Positions 14,915 to 24,390 of a DNA stretch of 64,000 bases are shown here, piece after piece. The notes under the pieces were generated by a model that ran no database searches, was not told the origin of the DNA, and saw only the letters and a list, made by a program, of their open reading frames with translations. Origin of the DNA: Bacteroidales bacterium (lineage in GTDB: Bacteria > Bacteroidota > Bacteroidia > Bacteroidales > P3); NCBI GenBank assembly GCA_024400665.1, contig JAKSML010000002.1, positions 1 through 64,000 on the forward strand, given 5' to 3'. Positions within the stretch are counted from its first letter, which is position 1. Every line of letters begins with the position of its first letter. A program made the position numbers and the translations under genes.

Positions 14915-17137
14915 TTGAGCCAGGAACAAAAAAATACCAACACGAAGCCTATCGTCAACAAGAACTTGCGGACGAAGATGCGACTGCTGTACCTCCTCGT
15001 GGTGCTGATAGGCGGCGGAGCCATGTTGGCCGCCACCATCAACACGCAGGTAATCAACGGCGATATGTGGCGCGAGAAAGCCAAGCTCCGCGAAGTGACG
15101 GAGCGCGTCGAGCCCGCACGCCGCGGCACCATCTACTCCTCCGACGGCAAGGTGCTGGCCACCACGGTGCCCGTGTGCGACCTTTGCTTAGACTTAGGCA
15201 CATGGCCGAAGACCGACAGCCATGGCAAAGCAGTCATGAAGAACGGCAGCGTGGTCATGGAAAGCTGCATCAAAGACAGCACAAAATTCAACGAGAATCT
15301 GGATCAAGTGTGTAAGATTCTGCACGAATGCTTCCCATCAAAGTCCGCAAAATACTACCGCGACCGCATCACGGCAGAACGCAAGAAAGCCAAGCCCAGC
15401 CGCTGCCTCTATGTTGAGCGCCGCGTGCCCTATTCGCAATGGGCCACCATCAAGCACCTGCCTGGCTGGCAGAACTGCGTAGTGACGAAGACCAGCGAAG
15501 GAAGCGTGACGCAGTATGTACGCGCCCATATCTACGGCAACCTCGGCGAAAACACCATCGGCCTACACTACAAGACAGCCAAGCAAGAGGGCTACACCGG
15601 ACTTGAAGGATACTACGACAGCGTGCTGCGCGGACAAGACGGCCTGTATCGCTGCCGCCGCCTCACCCGCGGCATCTGGCTGCCTATGGAAGAGGAAGGC
15701 ATCGTGCCTGACGAAGATTCCATACTGGTGAAACGCCGCGTGGATGGCCAGAGCATCATCTCTACGATTGACACTCGCTACCAAGATATCGCACAAGACG
15801 CCCTTTCACGTTCGATGGAAAAATTTGGCGGACAGCGCGGCTGCGCTATCCTGATGGAGGTCTCGACAGGCTACGTCCTCGCCTGCTGCAACCTCACCCG
15901 CGACACCATGGGACGCCTGGCAGAAAACCTCTGGAGCAACGTGGCATGCAGCGACCGCTACGAGCCCGGTTCCACCTTCAAGGCCGTGGCCATGACCGCC
16001 ATGCTGAACGATGCCAGCATCGGACTGGACACCTCGAAACGTGTGCAGTGCGGCGGGCAGAAGCAATATAGCCCCAAGAGCGGCATCTTCAGCGACGAGC
16101 ACGGCTACAATACCGACACCTCCAACCTAGCCGGCGTGCTGGCACACTCCTCCAATGTCGGCATGTGCGAACTGGCTTGGCAGTACTACCGCAACCGCCG
16201 CCAGGATTTCAAGAAGAACATCGAGAGCATCTTCCCCTTCGGAATGATGAATCCCGACATCTCTGCTCCTGAGACCCGCACAAGAGTGGTAGATCTCATC
16301 TCAGACCGCGACTTCCTCAACCTCAGCTACGGCTACTCCTCAACCGTCACACCGCTGCAGCTCATCGCATTCTACAACGCCATCGCCAACAGCGGAAGAA
16401 TGGTGAAGCCGCTCTTCTGCCGCGAAATCCTCAACGGAAGCCACAATTCAGTTGTGGAGCCCATCGTGCTGAACGAGGCGATATGTTCGCCTGAGATTGC
16501 CAAGCAGATGCGCGAAATGCTGATTGGCGTCGTCGAACACGGAACAGGCAGCAACATCAAGGGAACCACTTACGGCATCGGCGGCAAAACGGGAACAGCC
16601 GTGCCATACAAAGATAGGAGCATCAAGAATTCCTCGTTTGTGGGCTTCTTCCCCGCCGACAATCCAAAATACACCTGCTTAGTGCTCGTTGAAAATACCA
16701 GCATCGCTGGCCGCGAAGTGGCAGCACCCGTCCTCAAGCGCATTGCCGACTGCGTAGTTGCCTTCGACAAAGAGTTGGGCAGCGTACACCTGCAGGACTC
16801 CGGCCGTGTAATTCGCCCCATCACTGTCAAAGCCCCAAGAGCACAAGTCGAACGCATCCATCAGCTGCTCGGCATCCCCTTCATCACAGCCGACAGCATC
16901 AACACTACGCCATGGGTCTGCTATAGCTCCGAACGAGAAGGCTACGCGAACTACCAGACACCGAAGAACCAGGTGCCGAACCTGCAAGGCATGACCATCC
17001 GCGATGCCATGCAGCTCTGCCACAACGTGGGCATGAAAGTCCGCTTCACCGGCCAAGGCAAAGTGGTATCACAGATGCCCAAAGCCCGCACGCGAGCCAT
17101 CAAAGGCGGCACCGTGACCCTCGTCTTGAAGCCTTGA
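14915..17137 (+). CDS. ftsI: Septal peptidoglycan transpeptidase (PBP3/FtsI) with PASTA domain
   Basis: 740 residues from a TTG at 14915; the next in-frame start is an ATG at 14978, and no ATG lies upstream before a stop. A membrane anchor (about 24-43) is followed by a pedestal domain ('RRGTIYSSDGKVLATTV') and the transpeptidase with SxxK 'GSTFK' (Ser near 353), SxN 'SSN' (about 413) and KTG 'GGKTGTA' (about 558). The last 65 residues form a PASTA domain ('VPNLQGMTIRDAMQLCHNVG'). It crosslinks septal peptidoglycan in complex with FtsW and is the target of beta-lactams. The TTG start gives the cytoplasmic tail seen in relatives and is preferred. Confidence 0.93.
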   Translation: MSQEQKNTNTKPIVNKNLRTKMRLLYLLVVLIGGGAMLAATINTQVINGDMWREKAKLREVTERVEPARRGTIYSSDGKVLATTVPVCDLCLDLGTWPKTDSHGKAVMKNGSVVMESCIKDSTKFNENLDQVCKILHECFPSKSAKYYRDRITAERKKAKPSRCLYVERRVPYSQWATIKHLPGWQNCVVTKTSEGSVTQYVRAHIYGNLGENTIGLHYKTAKQEGYTGLEGYYDSVLRGQDGLYRCRRLTRGIWLPMEEEGIVPDEDSILVKRRVDGQSIISTIDTRYQDIAQDALSRSMEKFGGQRGCAILMEVSTGYVLACCNLTRDTMGRLAENLWSNVACSDRYEPGSTFKAVAMTAMLNDASIGLDTSKRVQCGGQKQYSPKSGIFSDEHGYNTDTSNLAGVLAHSSNVGMCELAWQYYRNRRQDFKKNIESIFPFGMMNPDISAPETRTRVVDLISDRDFLNLSYGYSSTVTPLQLIAFYNAIANSGRMVKPLFCREILNGSHNSVVEPIVLNEAICSPEIAKQMREMLIGVVEHGTGSNIKGTTYGIGGKTGTAVPYKDRSIKNSSFVGFFPADNPKYTCLVLVENTSIAGREVAAPVLKRIADCVVAFDKELGSVHLQDSGRVIRPITVKAPRAQVERIHQLLGIPFITADSINTTPWVCYSSEREGYANYQTPKNQVPNLQGMTIRDAMQLCHNVGMKVRFTGQGKVVSQMPKARTRAIKGGTVTLVLKP

Positions 17138-17193
17138 CACGAGAAACAGCAACTGTAATAATGACAATAATAATGAAATAGTATATATATAAT

Positions 17194-18645
17194 ATGAAAC
17201 TGTCTGAATTATTAAAAGGTATCACACCCAAAGTCACCGTCACACTCAACCCCGACGTGACAGACATCTGTTTCGATTCCCGCAAGGTATCGAAAGGCTG
17301 CTGCTTTGTGGCTCAAGTAGGTACCAAAGTAGATGGTCATAAATTCATCGATGGTGCTGTAGCAGATGGTGCCGCAGTCATCGTTTGTCAAGAACTCCCG
17401 AAAGCCCAGCACGAAGGCGTAGCATATATATTAGTTGAAAATAGCGACATCGCACTCGGCGTGATGGCCGACAACTTCTACTGCCACCCTTCAAGCCAGC
17501 TGAAGCTCATCGGCATCACCGGCACCAACGGAAAGACCACCACGGTCACGCTGCTTCATCGAATGTTCCGTGCCTGCGGCTATCACGTGGGACTGCTCTC
17601 CACCATTGTGAACAAAATCGACGAGACTGAGATCCCCGCCACCCATACCACCCCTGATGCTGTCACCCTCAACAAACTGCTCCGCCAGATGGTTGACGAG
17701 GGGTGCCAATATGCCTTCATGGAGGTGAGCAGCCATGCCGCCTTCCAACACCGCATCAGCGGCCTCACCTTCGCCGGCGGCATCTTCAGCAACATCACGC
17801 ACGACCACCTCGACTTCCACAAAACTATGGCCAACTACATAACTGCCAAGAAGATGTTCTTCGACAGCCTTCCCGCCACGGCCTTCGCACTCGTCAACAT
17901 CGACGACCGCAACGGCATGGTGATGGTGCAGAACACCCGCGCCAAAGTATCGACCTACAGTCTGGAGAAGATGGCCGACTTCCGCTGCCGCGTGATGGAG
18001 ACCAGCTTTGCCGGCCAGCAGCTCGAACTCGACGGCAAAGAGGTGTGGACCAAGTTGGTCGGACGCTTCAACGCCTACAACATCACTGCCATCTATGCTG
18101 CCGCCGTGCTTTCTGGCATGGGCCGCGACGAGGCCATGCGGATTATCAGCACCCTCGATGCAGCCGAAGGCCGCTTCCAATATGTGGCTGGCAAAGGCAT
18201 CACTGCCATCGTAGATTACGCTCACACCCCCGACGCCTTGGAGAACGTCCTCTCTACCATCAACGCCATCCGCCGTCCGGGGCAGAGTCTCTTCACCGTC
18301 GCTGGCTGTGGCGGTGACCGCGACACGACCAAGCGTCCCGAGATGGCACAGATTGCCTGCAAGATGAGCGACAGGCTGATCCTCACCTCCGACAATCCCC
18401 GCACAGAAGACCCCGAGCGCATCCTGGACGACATGGAGAAAGGTCTGACAGACGAAGACAAGTGCCGCGTGGTGCGCATCTCCGACCGTCGCCAAGCCAT
18501 CAAGACCGCCGTCATGATGGCCAAAGAAGGCGACATCATCCTCGTGGCAGGCAAAGGCCATGAGAAATACCAGGACATCATGGGCGTGAAACATCACTTC
18601 GACGACCGAGAAGAGTTGTGCATCTTATTGGGCATCGAACAATAA
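17194..18645 (+). CDS. murE: UDP-MurNAc-L-Ala-D-Glu:meso-diaminopimelate ligase MurE
   Basis: 483 residues with the three Mur-ligase domains: an N-terminal UDP-binding part ('ICFDSRKVSKGCCFVAQ'), the ATP loop 'GITGTNGKTTTVTLLHR' (about 107-123) and the C-terminal domain. The motif 'SDNPRTEDP' contains the DNPR sequence that selects meso-diaminopimelate, so the cell wall should be of the usual Gram-negative DAP type. Cytoplasmic. It lies 56 nt after ftsI. Confidence 0.96.
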   Translation: MKLSELLKGITPKVTVTLNPDVTDICFDSRKVSKGCCFVAQVGTKVDGHKFIDGAVADGAAVIVCQELPKAQHEGVAYILVENSDIALGVMADNFYCHPSSQLKLIGITGTNGKTTTVTLLHRMFRACGYHVGLLSTIVNKIDETEIPATHTTPDAVTLNKLLRQMVDEGCQYAFMEVSSHAAFQHRISGLTFAGGIFSNITHDHLDFHKTMANYITAKKMFFDSLPATAFALVNIDDRNGMVMVQNTRAKVSTYSLEKMADFRCRVMETSFAGQQLELDGKEVWTKLVGRFNAYNITAIYAAAVLSGMGRDEAMRIISTLDAAEGRFQYVAGKGITAIVDYAHTPDALENVLSTINAIRRPGQSLFTVAGCGGDRDTTKRPEMAQIACKMSDRLILTSDNPRTEDPERILDDMEKGLTDEDKCRVVRISDRRQAIKTAVMMAKEGDIILVAGKGHEKYQDIMGVKHHFDDREELCILLGIEQ

Positions 18646-18683
18646 CAGATATATAACTGATAACGAAATACGATAGAAAGAAT

Positions 18684-19856
18684 ATGTTGTACTATCTTTT
18701 TGACTGGCTCGACAGAGCTTTCGACTTTCCCGGAGCAGGTGTATTCCAGTACATCTCGTTCCGCGCATCGATGTCTGCCATCACATCGCTGCTGATCATG
18801 CTGGCGTGCGGCAAGCCTTTCATCCGTTTCATCCGCCGCAAGTCGATTGGCGAAACGGTGCGAAACTTGGGTCTTGAGGGGCAGAAGGAGAAAGAGGGCA
18901 CTCCCACCATGGGCGGCCTCCTCATCCTTGCTGCCATCATCATCCCCACGCTGCTTTTCGCCAAGCTCGACAACATCTATGTGATAGCCATGCTGGTGAC
19001 GACGGTTTGGCTCGGACTCATCGGCTTTATCGACGACTATATCAAAGTCTTCAAGCACGACAAGAAAGGCATGCCCGGCAAGTTCAAGGTCTTCGGGCAG
19101 GTGGTGCTGGGTGCCGCAGTGGGTCTGCTGCTTTCCTTCTACCCCAAGATTGCCTCCACCAAAACGACCATCCCCTTTGTGAAGGGCAACGAGTTCGACT
19201 ATGCCTGGCTCATCAGCTGGATGGGCGACTGGACGCAGAACTGGGTCTGGGTGGTGTATGTGGCGGTGGCAATCCTTGTTGTCACAGCCGTCTCCAACGC
19301 TGCCAACCTCACCGACGGCATCGATGGCCTCGCCACTTCCACCGCATCCATCATCGGCGGTGCCCTGGCAATTCTGGCATGGCTGAGCGGAAACATCATC
19401 ATGTCGAACTATCTGAATATCGTATATCTTAACGACATTGGAGAGCTCACGGTGTTCATCACAGCCTTTGTCGGTGCCACCTTGGGCTTCCTCTGGTTCA
19501 ACACCTTCCCTGCGGAGGTCTTCATGGGCGACACAGGCTCGCTTGCCCTCGGCGGCATTATCGCAGTCTTCGCGCTCCTCATTCGCAAGGAGCTGCTGCT
19601 CCCCATCCTCTGCGGCATCTATCTCATCGAAGACGGCTCCGTCATCATCCAGACGATGGGCTGCAAGCTCTACCGCAAACGCCACAAACTTCCCAAAGGG
19701 CAGATGGTCCCCGTCGAGGAGCGTCCCTTCCTGATGACGCCCATCCACCATCACTACCAGAAGAAGGGCATCCCTGAGCCTAAGATTGTGCAGCGGTTTG
19801 CCATCATCGGCATCTTGCTTGCTATCATCAGCATTGTGACGCTGAAGCTTCGCTAG
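18684..19856 (+). CDS. mraY: Phospho-N-acetylmuramoyl-pentapeptide transferase MraY
   Basis: 390 residues, about ten membrane helices. Moves phospho-MurNAc-pentapeptide from UDP to undecaprenyl phosphate, making lipid I. Family motifs are present: 'KEGTPTMGGLLI', 'GFIDDYIKVFK', 'NAANLTDGIDGLA', 'NTFPAEVFMGDTGSLALGG' and 'MTPIHHHYQKKG'. It follows murE by 38 nt. After its stop, 83 nt separate it from the short MurD-like gene. Confidence 0.96.
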   Translation: MLYYLFDWLDRAFDFPGAGVFQYISFRASMSAITSLLIMLACGKPFIRFIRRKSIGETVRNLGLEGQKEKEGTPTMGGLLILAAIIIPTLLFAKLDNIYVIAMLVTTVWLGLIGFIDDYIKVFKHDKKGMPGKFKVFGQVVLGAAVGLLLSFYPKIASTKTTIPFVKGNEFDYAWLISWMGDWTQNWVWVVYVAVAILVVTAVSNAANLTDGIDGLATSTASIIGGALAILAWLSGNIIMSNYLNIVYLNDIGELTVFITAFVGATLGFLWFNTFPAEVFMGDTGSLALGGIIAVFALLIRKELLLPILCGIYLIEDGSVIIQTMGCKLYRKRHKLPKGQMVPVEERPFLMTPIHHHYQKKGIPEPKIVQRFAIIGILLAIISIVTLKLR

Positions 19857-19939
19857 CCAGATTGGGAGATTTATATCTGCGAACTAAAGAACTTAATCCA
19901 GCAGCAGGCTGGTCATTAAAAACACATTTTTGAAACATT

Positions 19940-20476
19940 ATGAGCATTGAATTATTGGCAAAACAAGGACGAGATCGTATCTACGGCGGTCTGGCATCTA
20001 TCGAAACGGACAAACTGCGACAGATTCGCGACGCACAGCTACGCAGCTGCTTCGCTCGCATGGACGAGACGAGAAGGCGGATGGAGCTGGTGGCACGCAT
20101 CCACGGCATCGACTTTCTCAACGACGCCGCCGCACGCAGCGTGAATGCCACATGGTACACCCTGCAGCGAACTGAGGGCAGCATCATCTGGATAGCTTTC
20201 GGCGGCGACGACGCTGCCGACTATGCACGTCTCCGCTCGCTGGTGCTGATGAAAGTCCGTATGCTGATTTGTGTCGGAAGCGACAACGAGGCACTGCACA
20301 AAGCCTTCAACGGCTGCGTGCAAATCGTCGATGCCGAGAGCATCGGCTCCGCCGTCCACAAGGCATGCTACAGCGGCTATGATGGCGCCAAAGTCATCCT
20401 CTCGCCCGCAACACGCGAAGGACTCTCTGACGAGTCCGCCTCCGATATCTTCTGCCACGAAGTCAATGAGCTTTAA
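19940..20476 (+). CDS. MurD-like C-terminal domain only, probable pseudoenzyme in the murD slot
   Basis: 178 residues in the place of murD (between mraY and ftsW), but murD is about 440-450 residues. Only the C-terminal Mur-ligase domain is recognisable: 'RRMELVARIHGIDFLND' (MurD: HRxExV...GV.FIND), 'NATWYTLQ', 'IIWIAFGGDDAADY' (MurD: GGVDKGNDY), 'LICVGSDNEALHKAF' and 'VILSPATREG' (MurD: LLSPACASFD). The UDP-binding domain and the ATP-binding central domain are absent. The N-D-S-K-A-T-N motif has become NDAAARS, the G-G-x-D-K lysine is gone and the S-P-A-C-A-S-F-D loop is altered. It cannot be a normal ligase. The frame is intact with an ATG and codon use like its neighbours, so it is probably expressed. 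A full MurD is not in this window. Confidence 0.8.
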   Translation: MSIELLAKQGRDRIYGGLASIETDKLRQIRDAQLRSCFARMDETRRRMELVARIHGIDFLNDAAARSVNATWYTLQRTEGSIIWIAFGGDDAADYARLRSLVLMKVRMLICVGSDNEALHKAFNGCVQIVDAESIGSAVHKACYSGYDGAKVILSPATREGLSDESASDIFCHEVNEL

Positions 20477-20524
20477 TACATCTCTATCACCTTGTGAAAT
20501 AACCTCAAGCAATATCACCACACC

Positions 20525-21718
20525 ATGAAGAAAGGCTTTAAACTATTGGTCGGAGACCGGACGCTGTGGATCATCTTCTTCCTGCTGACCGTCATATCGA
20601 TGGTGGCTGTTTTCAGCACCATTGGTCTGAGCGCTATTGTAGATTCCAACACCACCCCGGTGCATGCCACCATCAAGCATTTTGGATTCGTGATGGCGAC
20701 ATACGTGGCGATCATCTTGCTCTCCCACATCGACTACCGCTACTATTCAAAGCCTTCCAAGCCCATCTTCTACGTCATCCTCGTCCTCCTTCTGATAGCG
20801 CTATTGATCGGAGAAAAAGGACGATGGATATATGTTTTCGGCATCAGCTTCCAGCCGTCGGAGCTTGCCAAAATCGTACTGATGGTCTTCATGGCCAACC
20901 GCATCAATGCCTATCGCAACAGGCTGGAGGAGAAGCAGACATTCATCAACCTGCTCATACCGGTGGGCGTCGTATGCGTTCTGGTGGGCATCGCAAACCT
21001 TTCGACCGCCATACTCATCCTTGTCGCCGCCTACTTCACCATCTATTTCGGCGGCGTCGATAAGAAGATATGGTGGAAGTATTTCGTCCTCATTGCTGGC
21101 GTCGTCCTGTTAGGCCTCGTCCTGTTCTATTTCATGGGCGACGACATCGACTTCGCACGTTCTTCCACCTGGGGGCACCGTCTCCAATCTTGGCTCAAGC
21201 CCAACCCCGACGAGTTGACGCAGGAGAACATGGCACGCATGGCTGTGGCGCGCGGCGGCTTCTTTGGCGCAGGCATCGGCACCACCATCCACGGCCGACT
21301 GATGACCCAGGCCCACAACGACTTCATCTTCGCCATCATCATTGAAGAGACAGGAATCTTTGCGGGAATAGCAATCTTCATCCTCTACGCCTGGTTCTAC
21401 TACCGCTGCATCTGCATTGCCAGCCGCTGCCAAGGTATCTTTGGCAGTTTGTGTGTGGCAGGCATCGGCACCATGCTGTTCCTTCAAGCCATCGCCAACA
21501 TGGCTGTTGCCGTGGGCGTGCTTCCTGTGACAGGTCAGACGCTCCCCTTCATCAGCTATGGCGGCTCCTCATACATCTGCCTCGGCTGCGGCATCGGCAT
21601 CATTCAGTCAGTGGCCCACGACCAGAACAAGAAGCGGAAGGCCTTGGCTGAGACAAACCAAGGGCAAGCCGCACATGCCGACGACAGCCAAGCCGAGACT
21701 GCCCCAGCAGACTCATAA
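20525..21718 (+). CDS. ftsW: Septal peptidoglycan glycosyltransferase FtsW
   Basis: 397 residues of the SEDS family with about ten membrane helices. It polymerises lipid II at the septum together with FtsI. Seen motifs: 'GEKGRWIYVFGISFQPSELAKI' region with the conserved Q-P-S-E, 'STAILIL', 'GRLMTQAHNDFIFAIIIEE' with the invariant H-N-D-F-I-F-A-x-x-x-E-E, and 'LPFISYGGSSYI'. A hydrophilic Ala/Gln-rich tail of about 35 residues closes the protein. It starts 48 nt after the MurD-like gene. Confidence 0.95.
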   Translation: MKKGFKLLVGDRTLWIIFFLLTVISMVAVFSTIGLSAIVDSNTTPVHATIKHFGFVMATYVAIILLSHIDYRYYSKPSKPIFYVILVLLLIALLIGEKGRWIYVFGISFQPSELAKIVLMVFMANRINAYRNRLEEKQTFINLLIPVGVVCVLVGIANLSTAILILVAAYFTIYFGGVDKKIWWKYFVLIAGVVLLGLVLFYFMGDDIDFARSSTWGHRLQSWLKPNPDELTQENMARMAVARGGFFGAGIGTTIHGRLMTQAHNDFIFAIIIEETGIFAGIAIFILYAWFYYRCICIASRCQGIFGSLCVAGIGTMLFLQAIANMAVAVGVLPVTGQTLPFISYGGSSYICLGCGIGIIQSVAHDQNKKRKALAETNQGQAAHADDSQAETAPADS

Positions 21719-21787
21719 TCAACGATGGAATCCTAATATAGAGCATAAATATATACATAAAACGTCTAACATAAAATACACAACAAT

Positions 21788-22894
21788 ATGAAAGCCATCA
21801 TCAGTGGAGGCGGTAGCGGAGGACACATCTTCCCTGCCTTAGCAATAGCCAACGCAATCAAAGCGCGTCACCCCGAAGCCGACATTCTCTTCGTGGGTGC
21901 CGAAGGTCGTATGGAGATGGAGAAGGTTCCCGCCGCAGGCTACCCCATCAAAGGCCTCCCCATTGCCGGTTTACAGCGCCAGCTGACGATCGAGAACATC
22001 ATCAAGAACTTGCAGCTCCCCTTCAAAGTGCTGCGCAGTCGTTGCAAAGTGCGTGGCATCATCAACGAGTTCAAGCCTGATATCGTTGTCGGCGTGGGTG
22101 GATTTGCCAGTGAGCCGACGCTCAAGATGGCCTCACGCATGGGCTATACCACCCTCCTGCAAGAGCAGAACTCATACGCCGGCCTAACCAACCGCACCTT
22201 GGCAAAGGACGCTTCGACCATCTGCGTGGCATACGAAGGCATGGAGCGTTTCTTCCCAAAGGAGAAGATTGTATATACCGGCAACCCCGTCCGTGCCGAC
22301 ATCGAAGCCATGAATGTCTCTCGAGAAGAGGGCTGCAGCCATTTCCAGGTCAGCCAGGAGCGTCCCGTCATCCTCTCTGTTGGCGGAAGCCTCGGCGCCC
22401 GCAGCATCAACCAGATGGTGCTCAGCAACCTCTCTTTCTTCAAAGAACACGACATCCAGATTATCTGGCAGACAGGCAAATGGATGTATGAGGAAGCACA
22501 CAAGGCTGTAGCCGAAGCAGGTGTGGAGCAATGGGTCAAAGTCCACCAATTCGTCAGCCGCATGGACTTGGCATACGCTGCCGCTGACGTAGTCATCTCT
22601 CGTGCTGGCGCAATAGCCATCTCGGAACTGTGCCTTGTCAGCAAGCCCACCATCCTCATACCCTCTCCCAACGTGGCAGAAGACCATCAGACCAAGAATG
22701 CACGCGCTCTGGCCGACAAAGGTGCCGCCATCCTGGTGCCCGACAGCCAGTGTGCCGCTGAGGGACTTCCCGCAGCCTTGCAGCTGCTCAACGACGAAGC
22801 CCGCCGCCACGCCATGACGCAGGCCATCCAGCAGCTCGCCGCCCCCCGTGCAGCGGAGCGTATCGTCGATGAAATCGACAAACTGCTGCACTAA
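21788..22894 (+). CDS. murG: UDP-GlcNAc:lipid I N-acetylglucosaminyltransferase MurG
   Basis: 368 residues, GT28 family, on the inner face of the cytoplasmic membrane; adds GlcNAc to lipid I to give lipid II. The N-terminal glycine loop 'ISGGGSGGHIFPALAIANA' and second loop 'VGVGGFASEPTLK' bind the lipid substrate; the C-terminal 'LSVGGSLGARSINQ' and 'VISRAGAIAISEL' bind the nucleotide sugar. Order and spacing fit the rest of the cluster. Confidence 0.97.
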   Translation: MKAIISGGGSGGHIFPALAIANAIKARHPEADILFVGAEGRMEMEKVPAAGYPIKGLPIAGLQRQLTIENIIKNLQLPFKVLRSRCKVRGIINEFKPDIVVGVGGFASEPTLKMASRMGYTTLLQEQNSYAGLTNRTLAKDASTICVAYEGMERFFPKEKIVYTGNPVRADIEAMNVSREEGCSHFQVSQERPVILSVGGSLGARSINQMVLSNLSFFKEHDIQIIWQTGKWMYEEAHKAVAEAGVEQWVKVHQFVSRMDLAYAAADVVISRAGAIAISELCLVSKPTILIPSPNVAEDHQTKNARALADKGAAILVPDSQCAAEGLPAALQLLNDEARRHAMTQAIQQLAAPRAAERIVDEIDKLLH

Positions 22895-22948
22895 TCGCAA
22901 CGACAAAAAGATTCGTATAATATACAACACAATATAAGAACAGCTATT

Positions 22949-24304
22949 ATGAACTACCACTTCCTCGGCATAGGCGGCATAGGCATGAGTGCCATAGCCC
23001 GCTTCTTCAATCAGAGAGGCGACACCGTGAGCGGCTACGACGCTACCGAAACAGCTTTGACACAGCAGCTGGTGCAAGAAGGCATCGCGGTGCATTATGT
23101 CGATGATCCCGCTCTCATCCCCGACAATATCGACATCGTCATCTACACTCCCGCCATTCCCGTTGAGACCGCCGAATACCAGTACTGCCTCCAACACGGC
23201 CTCAAGATGGTCAAACGCTCACAGATGCTCGGTGAACTCACCCGCGGCAAGAAGTGCATCGCCGTTGCCGGTTCTCACGGCAAGACCTCCACGTCGAGCC
23301 TCATCGCCCATATCCTGAGCCACACCGACATGGGATGCAGCGCTTTTCTTGGCGGAGTGGCGAAGAATTTCAACTCCAACATGGTCGTGAACAACGAGAG
23401 CGAGTATGTCGTTGTCGAGGCTGACGAGTTCGACCGTTCTTTCCTTCAACTACGTCCCTACTGTGCCGTCATCACAGCCACCGATGCCGACCATCTCGAC
23501 ATCTACGGCACCCCCGAGAACTACGTCGAGGCGTTCCGCCAGTTCGCCTCTCTTGTTGACCCCGACGGCTTCCTCGTCGTCAAGCAAGGCCTCGCCCTCT
23601 TTGATGACAGCCACCCATCACCTGCCACACCGCAGCACAACTACACCGCCCATGGCATCGAAGCCGACTTCTATCCATGGAATGTGCGCCACTACGGCAG
23701 TAACATCTTCTTCGACCTCCGCACCCCCGGAGGTGTCATCTACGACCTTGAGCTGCCTTGCGCCAGCCTCTACAATGTCGAGAACGCAGTGGCCGCCGCT
23801 GCCATCTGCATCTCTCTCGGCGTCAATGAGCATCAGCTGCGCTACGGCTTCAAGACCTACACGGGCGTAAAGCGCCGTTTTGACTACCACATCAACACCC
23901 CGCAGCTCGTCTTTATCGACGACTACGCCCACCACCCTCAAGAGATTGAGGCATGCCTCGACAGCATCCGCTATCTCTACCCTGACAAACGCATTGTCGG
24001 CATCTTTCAGCCTCATCTCTACTCACGCACCCGCGATTTTGCCGACGAGTTTGCCCGCGTCCTCTCCACTCTCGACGAACTCATCATGCTCCCCATCTAT
24101 CCCGCTCGCGAGAAGCCCATCCTTGGCGTCACCTCTTCGATGGTGATGCACAAGATCAACAGCATGTCCAAGTACCTCTGCACCTTCGACCAGGCAGTCG
24201 AGCTCCTCCCCGCCCTCTGCCCCGACGTGGTGGTCACCATGGGTGCCGGCAGCATCGACCGACTCGTCCCGCGCTTAGTGGAGAAAATGCTTGAAGAATT
24301 ATGA
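22949..24304 (+). CDS. murC: UDP-N-acetylmuramate:L-alanine ligase MurC
   Basis: 451 residues. Opens with the N-terminal Rossmann motif 'FLGIGGIGMSAIARFF', has the ATP loop 'GSHGKTSTSSLIAH', and the C-terminal domain with 'FIDDYAHHPQEIEA' and 'GIFQPHLYSRTRDF'. Catalyses the first amino-acid addition to UDP-MurNAc in the cytoplasm. Follows murG by 54 nt. Confidence 0.97.
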   Translation: MNYHFLGIGGIGMSAIARFFNQRGDTVSGYDATETALTQQLVQEGIAVHYVDDPALIPDNIDIVIYTPAIPVETAEYQYCLQHGLKMVKRSQMLGELTRGKKCIAVAGSHGKTSTSSLIAHILSHTDMGCSAFLGGVAKNFNSNMVVNNESEYVVVEADEFDRSFLQLRPYCAVITATDADHLDIYGTPENYVEAFRQFASLVDPDGFLVVKQGLALFDDSHPSPATPQHNYTAHGIEADFYPWNVRHYGSNIFFDLRTPGGVIYDLELPCASLYNVENAVAAAAICISLGVNEHQLRYGFKTYTGVKRRFDYHINTPQLVFIDDYAHHPQEIEACLDSIRYLYPDKRIVGIFQPHLYSRTRDFADEFARVLSTLDELIMLPIYPAREKPILGVTSSMVMHKINSMSKYLCTFDQAVELLPALCPDVVVTMGAGSIDRLVPRLVEKMLEEL

Positions 24305-24390
24305 TGAATGAAAGATTAATAATGAATAATTAGCCGTAGGCTTCCGCCCCGCTGTTAGTTATCTGACATTAATTAGACTAAAGATCATCT

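Noticed and set aside
17491..18597. A 368-codon minus-strand open frame over murE
   Set aside because: Shadow of murE with no recognisable motif; the same explanation holds for the long antisense frames over recJ, ftsA, rsmH and mraY.
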